Shown here: one piece after another, positions 7,243-14,421 of the stretch
Layout: every line of letters starts with the position of its first letter
Position numbering within the stretch: position 1 is the stretch's first letter
Assembly (NCBI GenBank): GCA_947383835.1
Contig: CANDEV010000018.1
Span: forward strand, 1 to 53,686
DNA: 53,686 nucleotides
DNA from: an uncultured Clostridia bacterium
GTDB lineage: Bacteria > Bacillota > Clostridia > Oscillospirales > Ruminococcaceae
Direction: 5' to 3'
Notes under the pieces: generated by a model
Seen by the model: the letters and a program-made list of their open reading frames with translations, nothing else
Databases searched by the model: none
Told to the model about the DNA's origin: nothing
Translations under genes and position numbers: made by a program

Positions 7243-7420
7243 GAGACACCTCCGTTACAGACACCGACGCGATCTCGGTGATATTCTCCCGACCGTGCCT
7301 TCGGATAGCCTCCGCCGCGGCAATGGATTCCGCGGACTTCCTGTTTCCCGCAAGCACCGTGTACGGCTCGACTGCAACTCCCGAATGGGTCTCAACTCTT
7401 AAATTTACTGTGTATCTCAT
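7229..7420 (-). CDS. Small phage protein of unknown function (63 aa)
   Basis: It starts MRYTVNLRVETHSGV with an AAGGAG site. It looks like a short beta-strand, a turn and then a helix (NRKSAESIAAAEAIRRHG). It overlaps the genes on both sides by a few to about 30 bases, as is usual in a compact phage operon. No family was recognised. Confidence 0.5.
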   Translation of the reverse strand: MRYTVNLRVETHSGVAVEPYTVLAGNRKSAESIAAAEAIRRHGRENITEIASVSVTEVSHAVA

Positions 7421-7580
7421 AATTTTTCTCCTTTTTATATCGTGTAATTGTTTTTCGAGTTTTCTTATTATAAAGCTCCATTGTGCCGTCGGTCTCCTTT
7501 ACTACAAGGAAATTATCACCGTTTAAGCCAAATCCGCTGATAAGAATTTTTTGCCGTCTTGTGGGGCGGGTCGCTCTCAT
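7392..7580 (-). CDS. DUF6906-like small phage protein
   Basis: This 62-aa basic protein has the segment PTRRQKILISGFGLNGDNFLVVKE followed by a basic tail. That layout (PTRxQK, about eight residues, G-L-N, then WL/FLVVK) is what I associate with DUF6906, small proteins common in Clostridia phages and elements. It starts four bases before the end of the MuB-type gene. The role is unknown. Confidence 0.5.
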   Translation of the reverse strand: MRATRPTRRQKILISGFGLNGDNFLVVKETDGTMELYNKKTRKTITRYKKEKNYEIHSKFKS

Positions 7581-8746
7581 GCTGCCGCCTCCTCTCTGAG
7601 CCGCTTGATAATGCCGCCGATATTGGTTAAACGGAGGTTGCCCATTTGCGCAAGCTCTGCAAGCCGCTCTATGCCGACATTCCCGCCGTCCATGTTGTAA
7701 GCTGTACTGTAAAATTTTATCGCGCGCCGTATACCCTCGCCGTTGGTTTGGGCAATAGCATACAGAAATTTTATCTCGGCATTTTTCTTTTGGGAGACAA
7801 GCTCGGGGAACAGCAGCTTGATGTCCTCGATCTTAATGTCCGCCGCCTTGATGTACGGACGGAGATTAGCACGGTTGAAAACCTGCCCCGTTACCGCAAT
7901 TTTCTTTTCGTCAAAGTGCCGCATAAATGAGGGATTGCCCACAAAGCAAACGCCCATTGTCTCGCCGCGGTCGGTAAAAATATCGGATATGCTCCGCAGG
8001 TGGTCTATGGCGGGAAATTTAAGGTGCTGCGCCTCGTCAATGATTATCAGCATACCGTCATGAAGCCTTGAAACCACTGCGGAATTAAGGTCGTGCAGCC
8101 TGTTTAAGCCGTTTACTCCAAGCTGCGCAGCAATTAATTTCATAATGCCGATAACTGAGCTGTCCGCATAAGTAGGGGTAACGACAATGGTATTTTCGGG
8201 ATAGTCGGCGGCGTACTTTGAAATGGTGCGGGACTTTCCCACGCCCGTGTCCCCTGTTATAATTTCGCATTCTCCCGCGATATGTACGCCCCTGATAACC
8301 TGATACATATACTCCGAAATGGAGGTCGGCACGTACTCCGTACCCTTGTATATCTGCGCCTTTTTCTCGGCTTTAAGGGTCAGATAGCTTGCGAAATTTG
8401 CAAAGATCTGCTGAATGTCGCCGCGGTACTTGCAATTCCTTATGTCGGATATTGTGCTGCCGCTTGTGCCTATGGCGGAAGCCGCCATGCTTGCGCTGCC
8501 GCTCTCTACAATAAACCACTCCAGACGTTTGAAAAGCTCCCGCTGTTCGCCTTGGTAAAATTCATACGCCTTGGGTCTTGAAAGCAGCAGGCTTTCTATT
8601 TTCTCTGTGTACGTGGCTTTTTCGCCGTTCAGCGCGCTTTCCACAAATTTTATGGGTACGCCTGCCAAAATTGCCGCGCCTTTTTCGCCGAATTCATTTA
8701 CCAATTCCGCATATCCGCCGCGGATAGCTTCTAAATCAAAGCTCAT
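7577..8746 (-). CDS. MuB-like transposition ATPase
   Basis: This AAA+ ATPase of 389 aa should bind target DNA and activate the transposase, as MuB does. Walker A is GDTGVGKS at residues 165-172 and Walker B is LIIIDEAQ at 233-240. A later GNPSFM segment fits the sensor position. Before the ATPase domain, residues 75-110 include an HTH-like part (ASAIGTSGSTISDIRNCKY), as in MuB and TnsC-type proteins, which begin with a DNA-binding domain. The ATG at 8746 has AAAGGAG upstream and lies four bases after the transposase stop. The gene is full length and looks functional. Confidence 0.88.
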   Translation of the reverse strand: MSFDLEAIRGGYAELVNEFGEKGAAILAGVPIKFVESALNGEKATYTEKIESLLLSRPKAYEFYQGEQRELFKRLEWFIVESGSASMAASAIGTSGSTISDIRNCKYRGDIQQIFANFASYLTLKAEKKAQIYKGTEYVPTSISEYMYQVIRGVHIAGECEIITGDTGVGKSRTISKYAADYPENTIVVTPTYADSSVIGIMKLIAAQLGVNGLNRLHDLNSAVVSRLHDGMLIIIDEAQHLKFPAIDHLRSISDIFTDRGETMGVCFVGNPSFMRHFDEKKIAVTGQVFNRANLRPYIKAADIKIEDIKLLFPELVSQKKNAEIKFLYAIAQTNGEGIRRAIKFYSTAYNMDGGNVGIERLAELAQMGNLRLTNIGGIIKRLREEAAA

Positions 8747-8749
8747 AAA

Positions 8750-10729
8750 TTATGCTCCTTTCGATTGCTCCTGAACGTCGTTGAGACGCTTCAGGTCTGC
8801 AAATTCAATTTTTGTAATATTCATGCCGCTTGCTTCAAATTCCTCCGCAATAACAGGGGTAAAGCTGTCGGGCTTAGCAATTTCGTAGCCCTTGGAATTT
8901 TGCTCCGCTCGGAGAAGCTCCGCCTTGAGCAGGGAAACAGCGTCGAATTTTTTATAGTCGTCAAGCTGCTTTTTGACAGCTTTTCGCGCTCTGCCCTGAC
9001 TTTGTATAGCTTTCTGTATATTTTCCTCGGACGCTCCTATAAATTGCAAATCAAGATGTTCCGCGCAGGGATATGTGTACAAAAATCTATCAGTGTCTTT
9101 TTCGTATACCTGTACCTCGCGCAAATTAATAGGATCAAACCTAACATATACTTCCTCATCAATATGAAATATCGAATTATCGTCTTTATACCATATTTTT
9201 CGTCCAGCCCATTCGATAAAAACACCGTTCCGCTTGATTTTCTGTATTTTGGTAGTGCGCCGCAAAAGCAAGTTAAGATTTTCTGCGTCGGTGGTGCGAA
9301 GTTCAATATCTCCCGCCCGCACAGCCTCATTCCAAACTTCAATGCGTTTCATATTTTTGAAACGTTTTTCCTTGCCGCCGTAAAGCTCGCTGTTGTGTCC
9401 CTTGATAAAGATTGGGAGAATTTCCCGCAGCTCCTCATCGGTGATAAGCTTCCGCTCCTTTACAAGCTGCTTGCACTCCTCGGGACGCTCATCGGGCTTG
9501 CCGCCGCAGTAGCTTTCCACCGATTTTGAGTAATGCTCCTTGAAAGTGTAGAAAAATCTTTCAATAGGCTTTGCTTTGGCGTTTTTGGGAATGGCATTTG
9601 TTACTGATATGCCAAGCAGTGAAAATATTTGAACAGGGTGTTCTTCTTTTTGCCAACTTGATTTTTTTCGGTGTCCGCGTCCCGCAAGATCGCTTGCGCA
9701 GAATTCCGAACCGTTATCGAAATATACGCCTATCGGTATTCCATAGCCTTGAAGTATTGCCGACCGCAGTGCAAGACGTGTAGTGTCCGAATTTGGGTGG
9801 TCGCAAAGCTCCGCCGCAACAATAATGCCGCTTTTGGCTTCTTGAAATGTGGTTATTGACGGGCGGTGTACCTCGCCGTCGTCCGAAAGCGTGAAAAAGT
9901 CCAGCGTATGATTGTCAGCTATCCAAATATCATTGCATTTAAGGGTACTTACATCACGCTCCACATATTCGAGATACTTATCCATAAATGCCTTTTTGCC
10001 GAATCGTCCATACTCCAAAACTGCATGAGGAATTTTCTCAACATGGCGGCGGAACGTCCTCGATGAGGGAATTCCGTCCACAAGCTCGGGGTAGTATTCT
10101 CTGCATACCGCCACCGCCTTTGCATAGCAGTTTTCTATAGTAAGGCGGTGCGTTGTGAGGTAGTAACTTGTGAAAATGCTCCAGACCGTGTCGTCAATAC
10201 TGCACTTGCCCTTATTCCACCCGCCGCGGTTCTCAACAAGCCCCTGAAAATCGTTGTTTCGGTAAGCTCTGTATTTGCGGTACAAAATATCGGGAGAAAT
10301 GTCAATATCGGGATGTTCTAGCTTGACCTTGCCACAGAAAAGTGGATCCGCCTCGGTCTTGTTCTTGAATTTGGAACGCGCCGCCTGCCACTCCTTGAGG
10401 ATACTGCACCATAGAGCAATCTGCTCCCGTTCCGCTTCGGTGAATTCGTCCAAACGCTTCTTTTGAACAGGCTTTTTAGCAGCCTTAGAATGCCGTTCTA
10501 ATGGCGTTTCCTTAAGTTCGGGCTGTAAGCCAAGCTCTTGTTGTTTCTGCTTATAGTACCTCGCTTTCAACTCCTCGGGAAGCGCGGAAACGGGTACAAG
10601 AAATTTAGCTTTACCTTTGGAATTTAATTCCTCTTTAGCCTCAAGCTTACCCTTTGATACACAATTTTGTACGTACCTCTCACTACACCCTTTAAGCTCC
10701 GCCACTTCTTTTACTGTTAAATAATCCAA
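8750..10729 (-). CDS. MuA-like DDE transposase
   Basis: The enzyme cuts the prophage ends and joins them to target DNA. I take the TTG at 10729 (MDYLTVKEVAELKGC) as start because GGGAGG lies 11 bases upstream; a GTG at 10741 overlaps that site. Residues 1-60 are an excisionase/MerR-like HTH (TVKEVAELKGCSERYVQ). A helical end-binding region follows to about 255. The RNase-H-like core has the acidic triad: Asp272 (in WIADNHTLD), Asp338 (VYFDNGSEF) and Glu390 (KPIERFFYTF). A beta-barrel and helical C-terminus (MuB-contact region) completes it. At 659 aa it matches MuA in length, so it looks intact. Confidence 0.9.
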   Translation of the reverse strand: MDYLTVKEVAELKGCSERYVQNCVSKGKLEAKEELNSKGKAKFLVPVSALPEELKARYYKQKQQELGLQPELKETPLERHSKAAKKPVQKKRLDEFTEAEREQIALWCSILKEWQAARSKFKNKTEADPLFCGKVKLEHPDIDISPDILYRKYRAYRNNDFQGLVENRGGWNKGKCSIDDTVWSIFTSYYLTTHRLTIENCYAKAVAVCREYYPELVDGIPSSRTFRRHVEKIPHAVLEYGRFGKKAFMDKYLEYVERDVSTLKCNDIWIADNHTLDFFTLSDDGEVHRPSITTFQEAKSGIIVAAELCDHPNSDTTRLALRSAILQGYGIPIGVYFDNGSEFCASDLAGRGHRKKSSWQKEEHPVQIFSLLGISVTNAIPKNAKAKPIERFFYTFKEHYSKSVESYCGGKPDERPEECKQLVKERKLITDEELREILPIFIKGHNSELYGGKEKRFKNMKRIEVWNEAVRAGDIELRTTDAENLNLLLRRTTKIQKIKRNGVFIEWAGRKIWYKDDNSIFHIDEEVYVRFDPINLREVQVYEKDTDRFLYTYPCAEHLDLQFIGASEENIQKAIQSQGRARKAVKKQLDDYKKFDAVSLLKAELLRAEQNSKGYEIAKPDSFTPVIAEEFEASGMNITKIEFADLKRLNDVQEQSKGA

Positions 10730-10780
10730 ATAAATCCACACCTCCCGAAAAAATTTTTGAAAAACACTTGCATTTTTGCA

Positions 10781-10811
10781 CCAACTCTGCTATACTATAT
10801 ATTAGAGTTGG
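10781..10811. promoter_or_regulatory. Inverted repeat upstream of the transposase gene
   Basis: Arms CCAACTCT (10781-10788) and AGAGTTGG (10804-10811) flank an AT-only stretch. The repeat covers the stop of the preceding 69-aa gene and lies about 50 bases before the transposase start. It could be an operator or an RNA structure limiting transposase expression. There is no T-run directly after it. Confidence 0.35.
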
Positions 10812-11004
10812 AACACTCGTTCTTATTGAACGATCTAAGGAAATCCTCGGTTTCGGTCAGGATCACAAGAATGGTTGCGACATTCTTCCTGACCTGTTCC
10901 TGCTCTAAATCTCCTTTTTGAGAGACTTCCAACAGGATTTTGGTTGTTTCAAGAGCGTTTACAAGCATTTCTGCTTTAAACTTCTCAATTATAAAATTAT
11001 CCAT
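10795..11004 (-). CDS. Small helical phage protein of unknown function (69 aa)
   Basis: The product is almost entirely helical and acidic (FKAEMLVNALETTKILLEVS, then QVRKNVATILVILTETEDFL). It is just upstream of the transposase gene in the early operon. It has no DNA-binding or catalytic signature, and its ribosome site is weak (GAAAGCCGG). Small genes of this type are poorly conserved among phages. Confidence 0.45.
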   Translation of the reverse strand: MDNFIIEKFKAEMLVNALETTKILLEVSQKGDLEQEQVRKNVATILVILTETEDFLRSFNKNECSNSNI

Positions 11005-11089
11005 ATTTCACCGGCTTTCTTGACCTGCCATCATCAGTGCAGGGCGGTCATTCCCTGCGGACGGAGCGGGTTTGCTCCGTTTCGGCTAT

Positions 11090-11410
11090 TTAGGTGTTTG
11101 AATAAGCTTCGATACGCTGTCCCATTTGGATAAGAGCATTTTCATATTTAAGGCAGACTGAACAATACTCAAAATTGTCTGTCTCAATGTCATAGGTAAT
11201 TACATCATAGCGGTTCGCGTCATAACGGTTTGTAGGACAACTGTCTCCCTCATTGTTATTTCGTGGCGTATATGTTATACCAACGTAAAAACGTCTGTCG
11301 TCCTCGGCTGTCTTAGCATAGGCAAAGTTTACAAGCTCCTCTCCCTCTTTTTTAAGGTACTCCTCGACCTTGACCCTTGCGGTGATTTCGGGATTGTGCA
11401 TTACTTTCAT
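11090..11410 (-). CDS. Early phage protein of unknown function (106 aa)
   Basis: The ATG at 11410 has AAAGGAG upstream. The 106-aa product has a charged N-terminal helix and a beta-rich centre (RRFYVGITYTPRNN and YDVITYDIETDNFEYC) with a CSVC pair near the end. That pair could bind a metal, but a single CxxC is weak evidence. No family was recognised. Confidence 0.5.
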   Translation of the reverse strand: MKVMHNPEITARVKVEEYLKKEGEELVNFAYAKTAEDDRRFYVGITYTPRNNNEGDSCPTNRYDANRYDVITYDIETDNFEYCSVCLKYENALIQMGQRIEAYSNT

Positions 11411-11442
11411 ATTAATTTCTCCTTTACAATAGTTAATGTTAG

Positions 11443-11646
11443 TTAGCTTGCCTTGCGACCGAGTAATTCGTCGATTGAACAGTGCAATGTATCTGCCATG
11501 CTGATTAAAGTAGCTATTGACGGCAATTTTACGCCTTGTTCATAATAGCAGATCATAGCTTTGGTTACGCCTACGCGTTTGGCAAGTTCAAGCTGCGTGA
11601 GGTCATATTCGAGCCGCTTCCTGCGGATATTCTCGCCAAGTGTCAT
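11443..11646 (-). CDS. XRE-type HTH regulator (67 aa)
   Basis: The start is the ATG at 11646 (MTLGENIRRKRLEYDLTQLE); the earlier ATG sits against the AGGAGG site. It is a minimal Cro/C1-type protein, nearly all HTH: TQLELAKRVGVTKAMICYYEQGVKLPS, then ISMADTLHCSIDELLG. As a leftward early gene opposite the repressor, it occupies the place of a Ner/Cro-like protein that turns down early or repressor transcription. Confidence 0.75.
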   Translation of the reverse strand: MTLGENIRRKRLEYDLTQLELAKRVGVTKAMICYYEQGVKLPSIATLISMADTLHCSIDELLGRKAS

Positions 11647-11651
11647 AGTTA

Positions 11652-11840
11652 TCATGCCTCCTTGTTTTTATTTCCGTAAAGCATATTGTAGCTGAGTATC
11701 GCTCTTGCGATTGTGTTGCTTGGAATGTGTATTCCTTTGCAAATTGCAATTACCGCTTCACAAAGTACCGTAAGTACATCAACTACGGTCGCATTTTCAA
11801 TATGCTGTTCAACGCCCTTGTCGGTAATGTGTATGTCAAT
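11652..11840 (-). CDS. Small early phage protein (62 aa)
   Basis: The start is the ATG at 11840 with GGAGG upstream, in MIDIHITDKGVEQHI. The remainder is a helical stretch, VVDVLTVLCEAVIAICKGIHI. No motif points to a function. It overlaps the preceding gene by five bases. Confidence 0.45.
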   Translation of the reverse strand: MDIHITDKGVEQHIENATVVDVLTVLCEAVIAICKGIHIPSNTIARAILSYNMLYGNKNKEA

Positions 11841-12057
11841 CATCAATATTCCTCCCTGTGATACAAACAAATTGTTCGTATGTATTTAATGTATCTTCCT
11901 CACGGGCGTGATCTTCCATAGCACGGTACAAAATGTACGCCGCTTCGTCGTGACCGCCGTGGGCTATTTGGATAATCGCTTCGGCAATGCTGTTTACCAT
12001 GTCGTCGATTTCTTCAAGGGCTGTTTCAAGCTCTTGAACGGTTTCTTCGTTGTTCAT
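11836..12057 (-). CDS. Small acidic early phage protein (73 aa)
   Basis: The start is the ATG at 12057 (MNNEETVQELETALEEIDDM), with AAAGGAC upstream; the longer frame lacks a site. It is acidic and helical, with His-rich centre AHGGHDEAAYILYRAMEDHA. The strong negative charge is the kind seen in DNA-mimic or inhibitor proteins, but nothing proves this here. Confidence 0.45.
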   Translation of the reverse strand: MNNEETVQELETALEEIDDMVNSIAEAIIQIAHGGHDEAAYILYRAMEDHAREEDTLNTYEQFVCITGRNIDD

Positions 12058-12098
12058 TTTATTAGTCCTTTCTTTATTTTTAATCTTATGGGAAATCA

Positions 12099-12422
12099 CT
12101 ATAATTTGAGTTTTGAAGCATTTTCAACCATAGCATTCAAGTCAATATCAACTTCGGAACTGTTCAAAGCTTCATTTACTGCTTCCGGTTTAGTGGTAGC
12201 AGTATTATCTGCCGAAAATTTCTTTATTTTGTCATAGTGATTTTTTATAAGCTCACCAATTGTGTAGTCTGATCTCTTTTGCCTATGACCTCTGCCTATA
12301 TAATCACAACAGGCAAACGGGACAAATTCTTTTCCGTCATCAAAAATGACCTTGTTAGAAACACCAAAAGAACTGAGTGCGCTTCTAAGTTCCGTTTCCG
12401 TTCCCTCAAAAATAATTTTCAT
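12099..12422 (-). CDS. First gene of the early operon, unknown function (107 aa)
   Basis: It starts MKIIFEGTETELRSALSSFG after a GAGG site and is the first gene downstream of the repressed early promoter at 12541-12569. A beta-rich start is followed by a basic patch (GRGHRQKRSDYTIGELIKNHYDKIKKF) and an acidic tail. The basic patch and helix could contact DNA. I do not recognise the family. Confidence 0.5.
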   Translation of the reverse strand: MKIIFEGTETELRSALSSFGVSNKVIFDDGKEFVPFACCDYIGRGHRQKRSDYTIGELIKNHYDKIKKFSADNTATTKPEAVNEALNSSEVDIDLNAMVENASKLKL

Positions 12423-12461
12423 AAATTTTCCTCACTTTCTATTGTTTTTTCAAGTTTCTTA

Positions 12462-12482
12462 TGGTACAATGTGTTTGTACCA
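12462..12482. promoter_or_regulatory. 21-base dyad in the early leader
   Basis: TGGTACAA (12462-12469), five bases, then TTGTACCA (12475-12482) form a perfect dyad in the 5' leader of the early operon. It differs from the three repressor-like operators nearby, so a second regulator such as the XRE protein at 11443-11646 may bind it. Confidence 0.4.
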
Positions 12483-12540
12483 TTGTAACAACAAGGGGTT
12501 ACTGCGCCTACAGGGTCAACCTCGGTTGATTACAATACTT

Positions 12541-12569
12541 ATTATAATCTGATTTTAATCAGAAATCAA
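12541..12569 (-). promoter_or_regulatory. Early leftward promoter of the prophage
   Basis: On the - strand TTGATT (12564-12569) and TATAAT (12541-12546) are 17 bases apart. The spacer holds operator 1 exactly, so a bound repressor would block RNA polymerase. The promoter drives the early operon towards the transposition genes. Confidence 0.75.
12548..12563. promoter_or_regulatory. Repressor operator 1
   Basis: TCTGAT, TTTA, ATCAGA is a perfect dyad with a four-base centre. It lies between the -35 and -10 boxes of the early promoter. Confidence 0.7.
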
Positions 12570-12573
12570 GATA

Positions 12574-12595
12574 AATTCTGATATTTATCAGAATT
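12574..12595. promoter_or_regulatory. Repressor operator 2
   Basis: AATTCTGAT, ATTT, ATCAGAATT is the longest of the three dyads (nine-base arms). It lies just upstream of the early -35 box, five bases past it. Confidence 0.7.
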
Positions 12596-12650
12596 TTGTT
12601 AGTTAGCACATATTTTTATGCTCGTTTTGTGCAAATTGCTAAAATAAAAA

Positions 12651-12681
12651 TTTTCCCCCTGCATAAGGGCAGAGGGAAAAT
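12651..12681. terminator. GC-rich hairpin between operators 2 and 3
   Basis: TTTTCCCCCTGC and a near-complement GGCAGAGGGAAAA form a hairpin with one mismatch and an AT-rich loop. On the - strand it is followed by TTTTTATTTT. It could stop leftward transcription that enters from the repressor side. Confidence 0.4.
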
Positions 12682-12700
12682 AAAAGCATATACTAATATA

Positions 12701-12718
12701 TTCTGATCTTTATCAGAA
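12701..12718. promoter_or_regulatory. Repressor operator 3
   Basis: TTCTGAT, CTTT, ATCAGAA has the same half-sites as operators 1 and 2. It lies six bases before the ribosome site of the repressor gene, where binding could limit the repressor's own expression. Confidence 0.65.
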
Positions 12719-12738
12719 ACCAATAGGAGCTGATAAAA

Positions 12739-13026
12739 ATGATTAAAAAAAATAAAGAAGAAATATTAGAACAAATAAAAAAAAGAGGAGTAAAAAAATC
12801 TTTCCTTTGTGATTTGATTGGAGGTTACCGTGGGAAATTAACTGAATGGGAAAAAGGAAAAACAACTTTAACGGAGCAAGAACTCGAAATTATTATTAAT
12901 TATCTTTTTGATGAGGATAATCATCAAGCGGAAGCAATTGCCTTGTACTCAAGATATAGTCGTCTTTCTCCAGAACAACGGATTCTTGTTGACGGTATGT
13001 TTGATCAGTTTGAAAAGATGAAATAA
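12739..13026 (+). CDS. Prophage repressor (small XRE-like HTH protein)
   Basis: This is the only phage gene besides the cargo gene that reads rightwards. It is divergent from the early operon and flanked by three matching operators. The 95-aa product has an HTH-like N-terminal half (QIKKRGVKKSFLCDLIGGYR, then KLTEWEKGKTTLTEQELEII) and a helical C-terminal part (YSRYSRLSPEQRILVDGMF) that is typical of dimerising C-termini in phage regulators. AGGAGC precedes the ATG. The position equals that of the Mu c repressor. It lacks the Lon/Clp-type or peptidase domain of larger repressors. Confidence 0.72.
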   Translation: MIKKNKEEILEQIKKRGVKKSFLCDLIGGYRGKLTEWEKGKTTLTEQELEIIINYLFDEDNHQAEAIALYSRYSRLSPEQRILVDGMFDQFEKMK

Positions 13027-13096
13027 GTATCTCAATAGAGTGCTTTTGGGAATTATTTAATTTGTTGTATCTTTCAATAAATTCGTCTTGAGTCAT
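12896..13096 (-). CDS. Possible small antisense phage gene (66 aa)
   Basis: The ATG at 13094-13096 has AGGCGGTG upstream and opens MTQDEFIERYNKLNNSQKHS, which looks like a real phage protein N-terminus. The C-terminal 43 codons, however, lie antisense to the repressor gene. Either it is a truncated gene whose tail reads into the repressor, or the match is chance. Confidence is low. Confidence 0.25.
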   Translation of the reverse strand: MTQDEFIERYNKLNNSQKHSIEILISSFQTDQTYRQQESVVLEKDDYILSTRQLLPLDDYPHQKDN

Positions 13097-13673
13097 ACTT
13101 TCACCGCCTATATAATTTAATATTGTAGTTATTATTATAGAACAAAAGTTCCAACAAATCAATTGGTATAATAAACAAATGTTTTTAAAGTTTTTCTCTA
13201 TTTTTGTGCATTGACTTTTGTAAAATATGAGGGTATAATGTGCAGCCTCGATTAAATAAAAATAGCAAAAATTACGATATGCGAACCAGTTCGCATATCG
13301 TAATTTTTTTGTTCGCATATTCGCATATCGAAATTTCCAATTTTATATCTGAATTTTTCGAGAGCAGGTAAAATTTAAAACGACCCGTTATATTTTTAAA
13401 ATAACGATATAACGCCATTTGAACGGGTTTATAACTTTTTTAAAACGCCATTCTAACGACAAAACAACAAAAACAGCATTTCCAGTTGATTTTTTTCAAA
13501 TCAGCCGAAAATGCTGTTTTTCCTTTTGACAATAAATTTTTCCACCGTTTCAACTCTTTGTCAAGCTAAACCTTGATAAACCGCGATATATCCACATTTA
13601 TTCAACCTAAACCCTAAATTACCCAGCTTTACCCGCCTTTACCCATTTTTTATATTATGCTCGTCAAATCACA
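13027..13673. other. Non-coding terminal region of the prophage
   Basis: About 650 AT-rich bases with no convincing gene beyond the small antisense frame. It holds a perfect hairpin (13268-13307), repeated TTCGCATAT words (13290, 13312, 13320), two copies of AACGCCATTyknAACG (13411-13425 and 13444-13458), a nested hairpin around 13465-13525 and two TTTACCC repeats near 13629-13645. Such an array fits the transposase-binding end of a Mu-like phage. The final bases are TCACA at 13669-13673. Confidence 0.55.
13268..13310 (+). terminator. Terminator after the repressor gene
   Basis: Perfect 18-base arms (13268-13285 and 13290-13307) with a four-base loop CCAG are followed on the + strand by a run of T. 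The stem contains the TTCGCATAT word repeated just downstream, so it may also be a protein-binding site at the phage end. Confidence 0.65.
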
Positions 13674-13692
13674 TTTAGGAGCAAATTAGTAT
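13674..13692. repeat. End fragment of the ATACTAATT element family
   Basis: TTTAGGAGCAAATTAGTAT is identical to the outer 19 bases of the complete element at 14304-14406, read in the opposite direction. It starts exactly where the prophage end is placed, suggesting the prophage inserted into such an element. Confidence 0.65.
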
Positions 13693-13703
13693 TATTAATG
13701 ACG

Positions 13704-13735
13704 AACCCCCTCCGCAGAATACTGCGGAGGGGGTT
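13704..13735 (-). terminator. Strong hairpin downstream of the 103-aa gene
   Basis: Perfect 14-base arms (AACCCCCTCCGCAG and complement) with an AATA loop lie 15 bases after the stop of the leftward 103-aa gene. The following T-run is poor (TTCGTCATT), so termination may be partial. Confidence 0.55.
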
Positions 13736-13749
13736 GATTTCGTGTACGG

Positions 13750-14061
13750 TTAGTGCCTTGAAAGCCATGCGTATGCAATATCGAGAGCCTCGTAAAGACT
13801 GGTTTTCTCGCTTTGCTTGACAATAGCCTCTATGGGCGAAAGCTTATCATCGGTAGCCATTTTGTATATTTTTACCTTACTGGCTACGTCCAGATTGCCT
13901 ACCTTGGTTTTTTCTGTGATCTGCATCCAAACAACATATTTGTCTGACATATTGCCGTAATAAATTTCGTCCTTATTTCTTACAAGAGGGTAGCCCTTAT
14001 ATCGGAGAAATTTATTCTCCTTTTCGGTTGCTGCACTTGCTGACGTGTTTGTTTCTGCCAT
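13750..14061 (-). CDS. Small conserved-looking protein of unknown function (103 aa)
   Basis: The ATG at 14061 has AAGGAGG upstream, and a good promoter precedes it. The first 18 residues are Ser/Thr/Ala-rich and probably disordered. The rest looks like a compact alpha/beta domain: RYKGYPLVRNKDEIYYGNMS, KYVVWMQITEKTKV, VKIYKMATD, and a final helix with LYEALDIAYAWLSRH. No signal peptide or catalytic residue was identified. It lies between two members of the ATACTAATT repeat family and outside the prophage. The function is unknown. Confidence 0.65.
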   Translation of the reverse strand: MAETNTSASAATEKENKFLRYKGYPLVRNKDEIYYGNMSDKYVVWMQITEKTKVGNLDVASKVKIYKMATDDKLSPIEAIVKQSEKTSLYEALDIAYAWLSRH

Positions 14062-14179
14062 TGCGTATCCTCCTTTTCATTGTCGATTGATCGTTTCTCT
14101 GTACGTATTTTAAATCTCCAAAGGAAATTTTTTTCACAGAAATCTTCCCTTGGGAAAATCTTAATCATTCACACTTATT

Positions 14180-14208
14180 ATTATAACATAATTTTTTAAT
14201 AAAATCAA
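14180..14208 (-). promoter_or_regulatory. Promoter of the 103-aa gene
   Basis: On the - strand TTGATT (14203-14208) and TATAAT (14180-14185) are 17 bases apart in a very AT-rich stretch. The leader before the ATG is about 110 bases. Confidence 0.6.
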
Positions 14209-14303
14209 GTGCAAATATTAAAAACAGAGAAAAAATTTTTTAAAAAATCAAGTAACTTAAATATTGTACCATAATTTTGCTGCAAATTTTGTCAAAGCAT
14301 ATA

Positions 14304-14406
14304 ATACTAATTTGCTCCTAAAAGCGTAGATAAAAAATCTGCACAAAAATCACACGCGCAAATTTTTGTTTGATTTTTTATACGCTTTTTAGTCGCAAAT
14401 TAGTAT
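14304..14406. mobile_element. Small inverted-repeat element, copy D (ATACTAATT family)
   Basis: The 103-base element has perfect 12-base ends, ATACTAATTTGC and GCAAATTAGTAT, with further imperfect pairing inwards (CCTAAAAGCGTA against TACGCTTTTTAG). The interior aligns with the copies at 24591, 42846 and 45679. It codes for nothing and has the size of a MITE. Confidence 0.7.
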
Positions 14407-14421
14407 AAACATTGAGAAAAT

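Larger units (their letters stand above)
1..13673. mobile_element. Defective Mu-like (transposable) prophage, right-hand part
   Basis: The block contains a MuA-type transposase, a MuB-type ATPase, GemA, Mor, a Mu gp27-like protein and tail genes, in the order expected of a Mu-like phage and all leftward except the repressor and one cargo gene. The right end is placed at 13673. There the sequence ends in TCACA (Mu-family ends finish in CA), and the next bases match the end of an unrelated inverted-repeat element found intact at 14304-14406. The left end lies outside the window. Terminase, portal, capsid, tail sheath and tube genes are absent, and a truncated NusG-like gene runs into a tape-measure gene near 2930-2945. 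The prophage is therefore probably unable to form particles, although the transposition genes look intact. Confidence 0.88.

Noticed and set aside
13027..13673. Integrase attachment site or tRNA gene at the prophage end
   Set aside because: No integrase or tRNA-like fold was found. The enzymes present are MuA/MuB-type, which do not need a fixed site.
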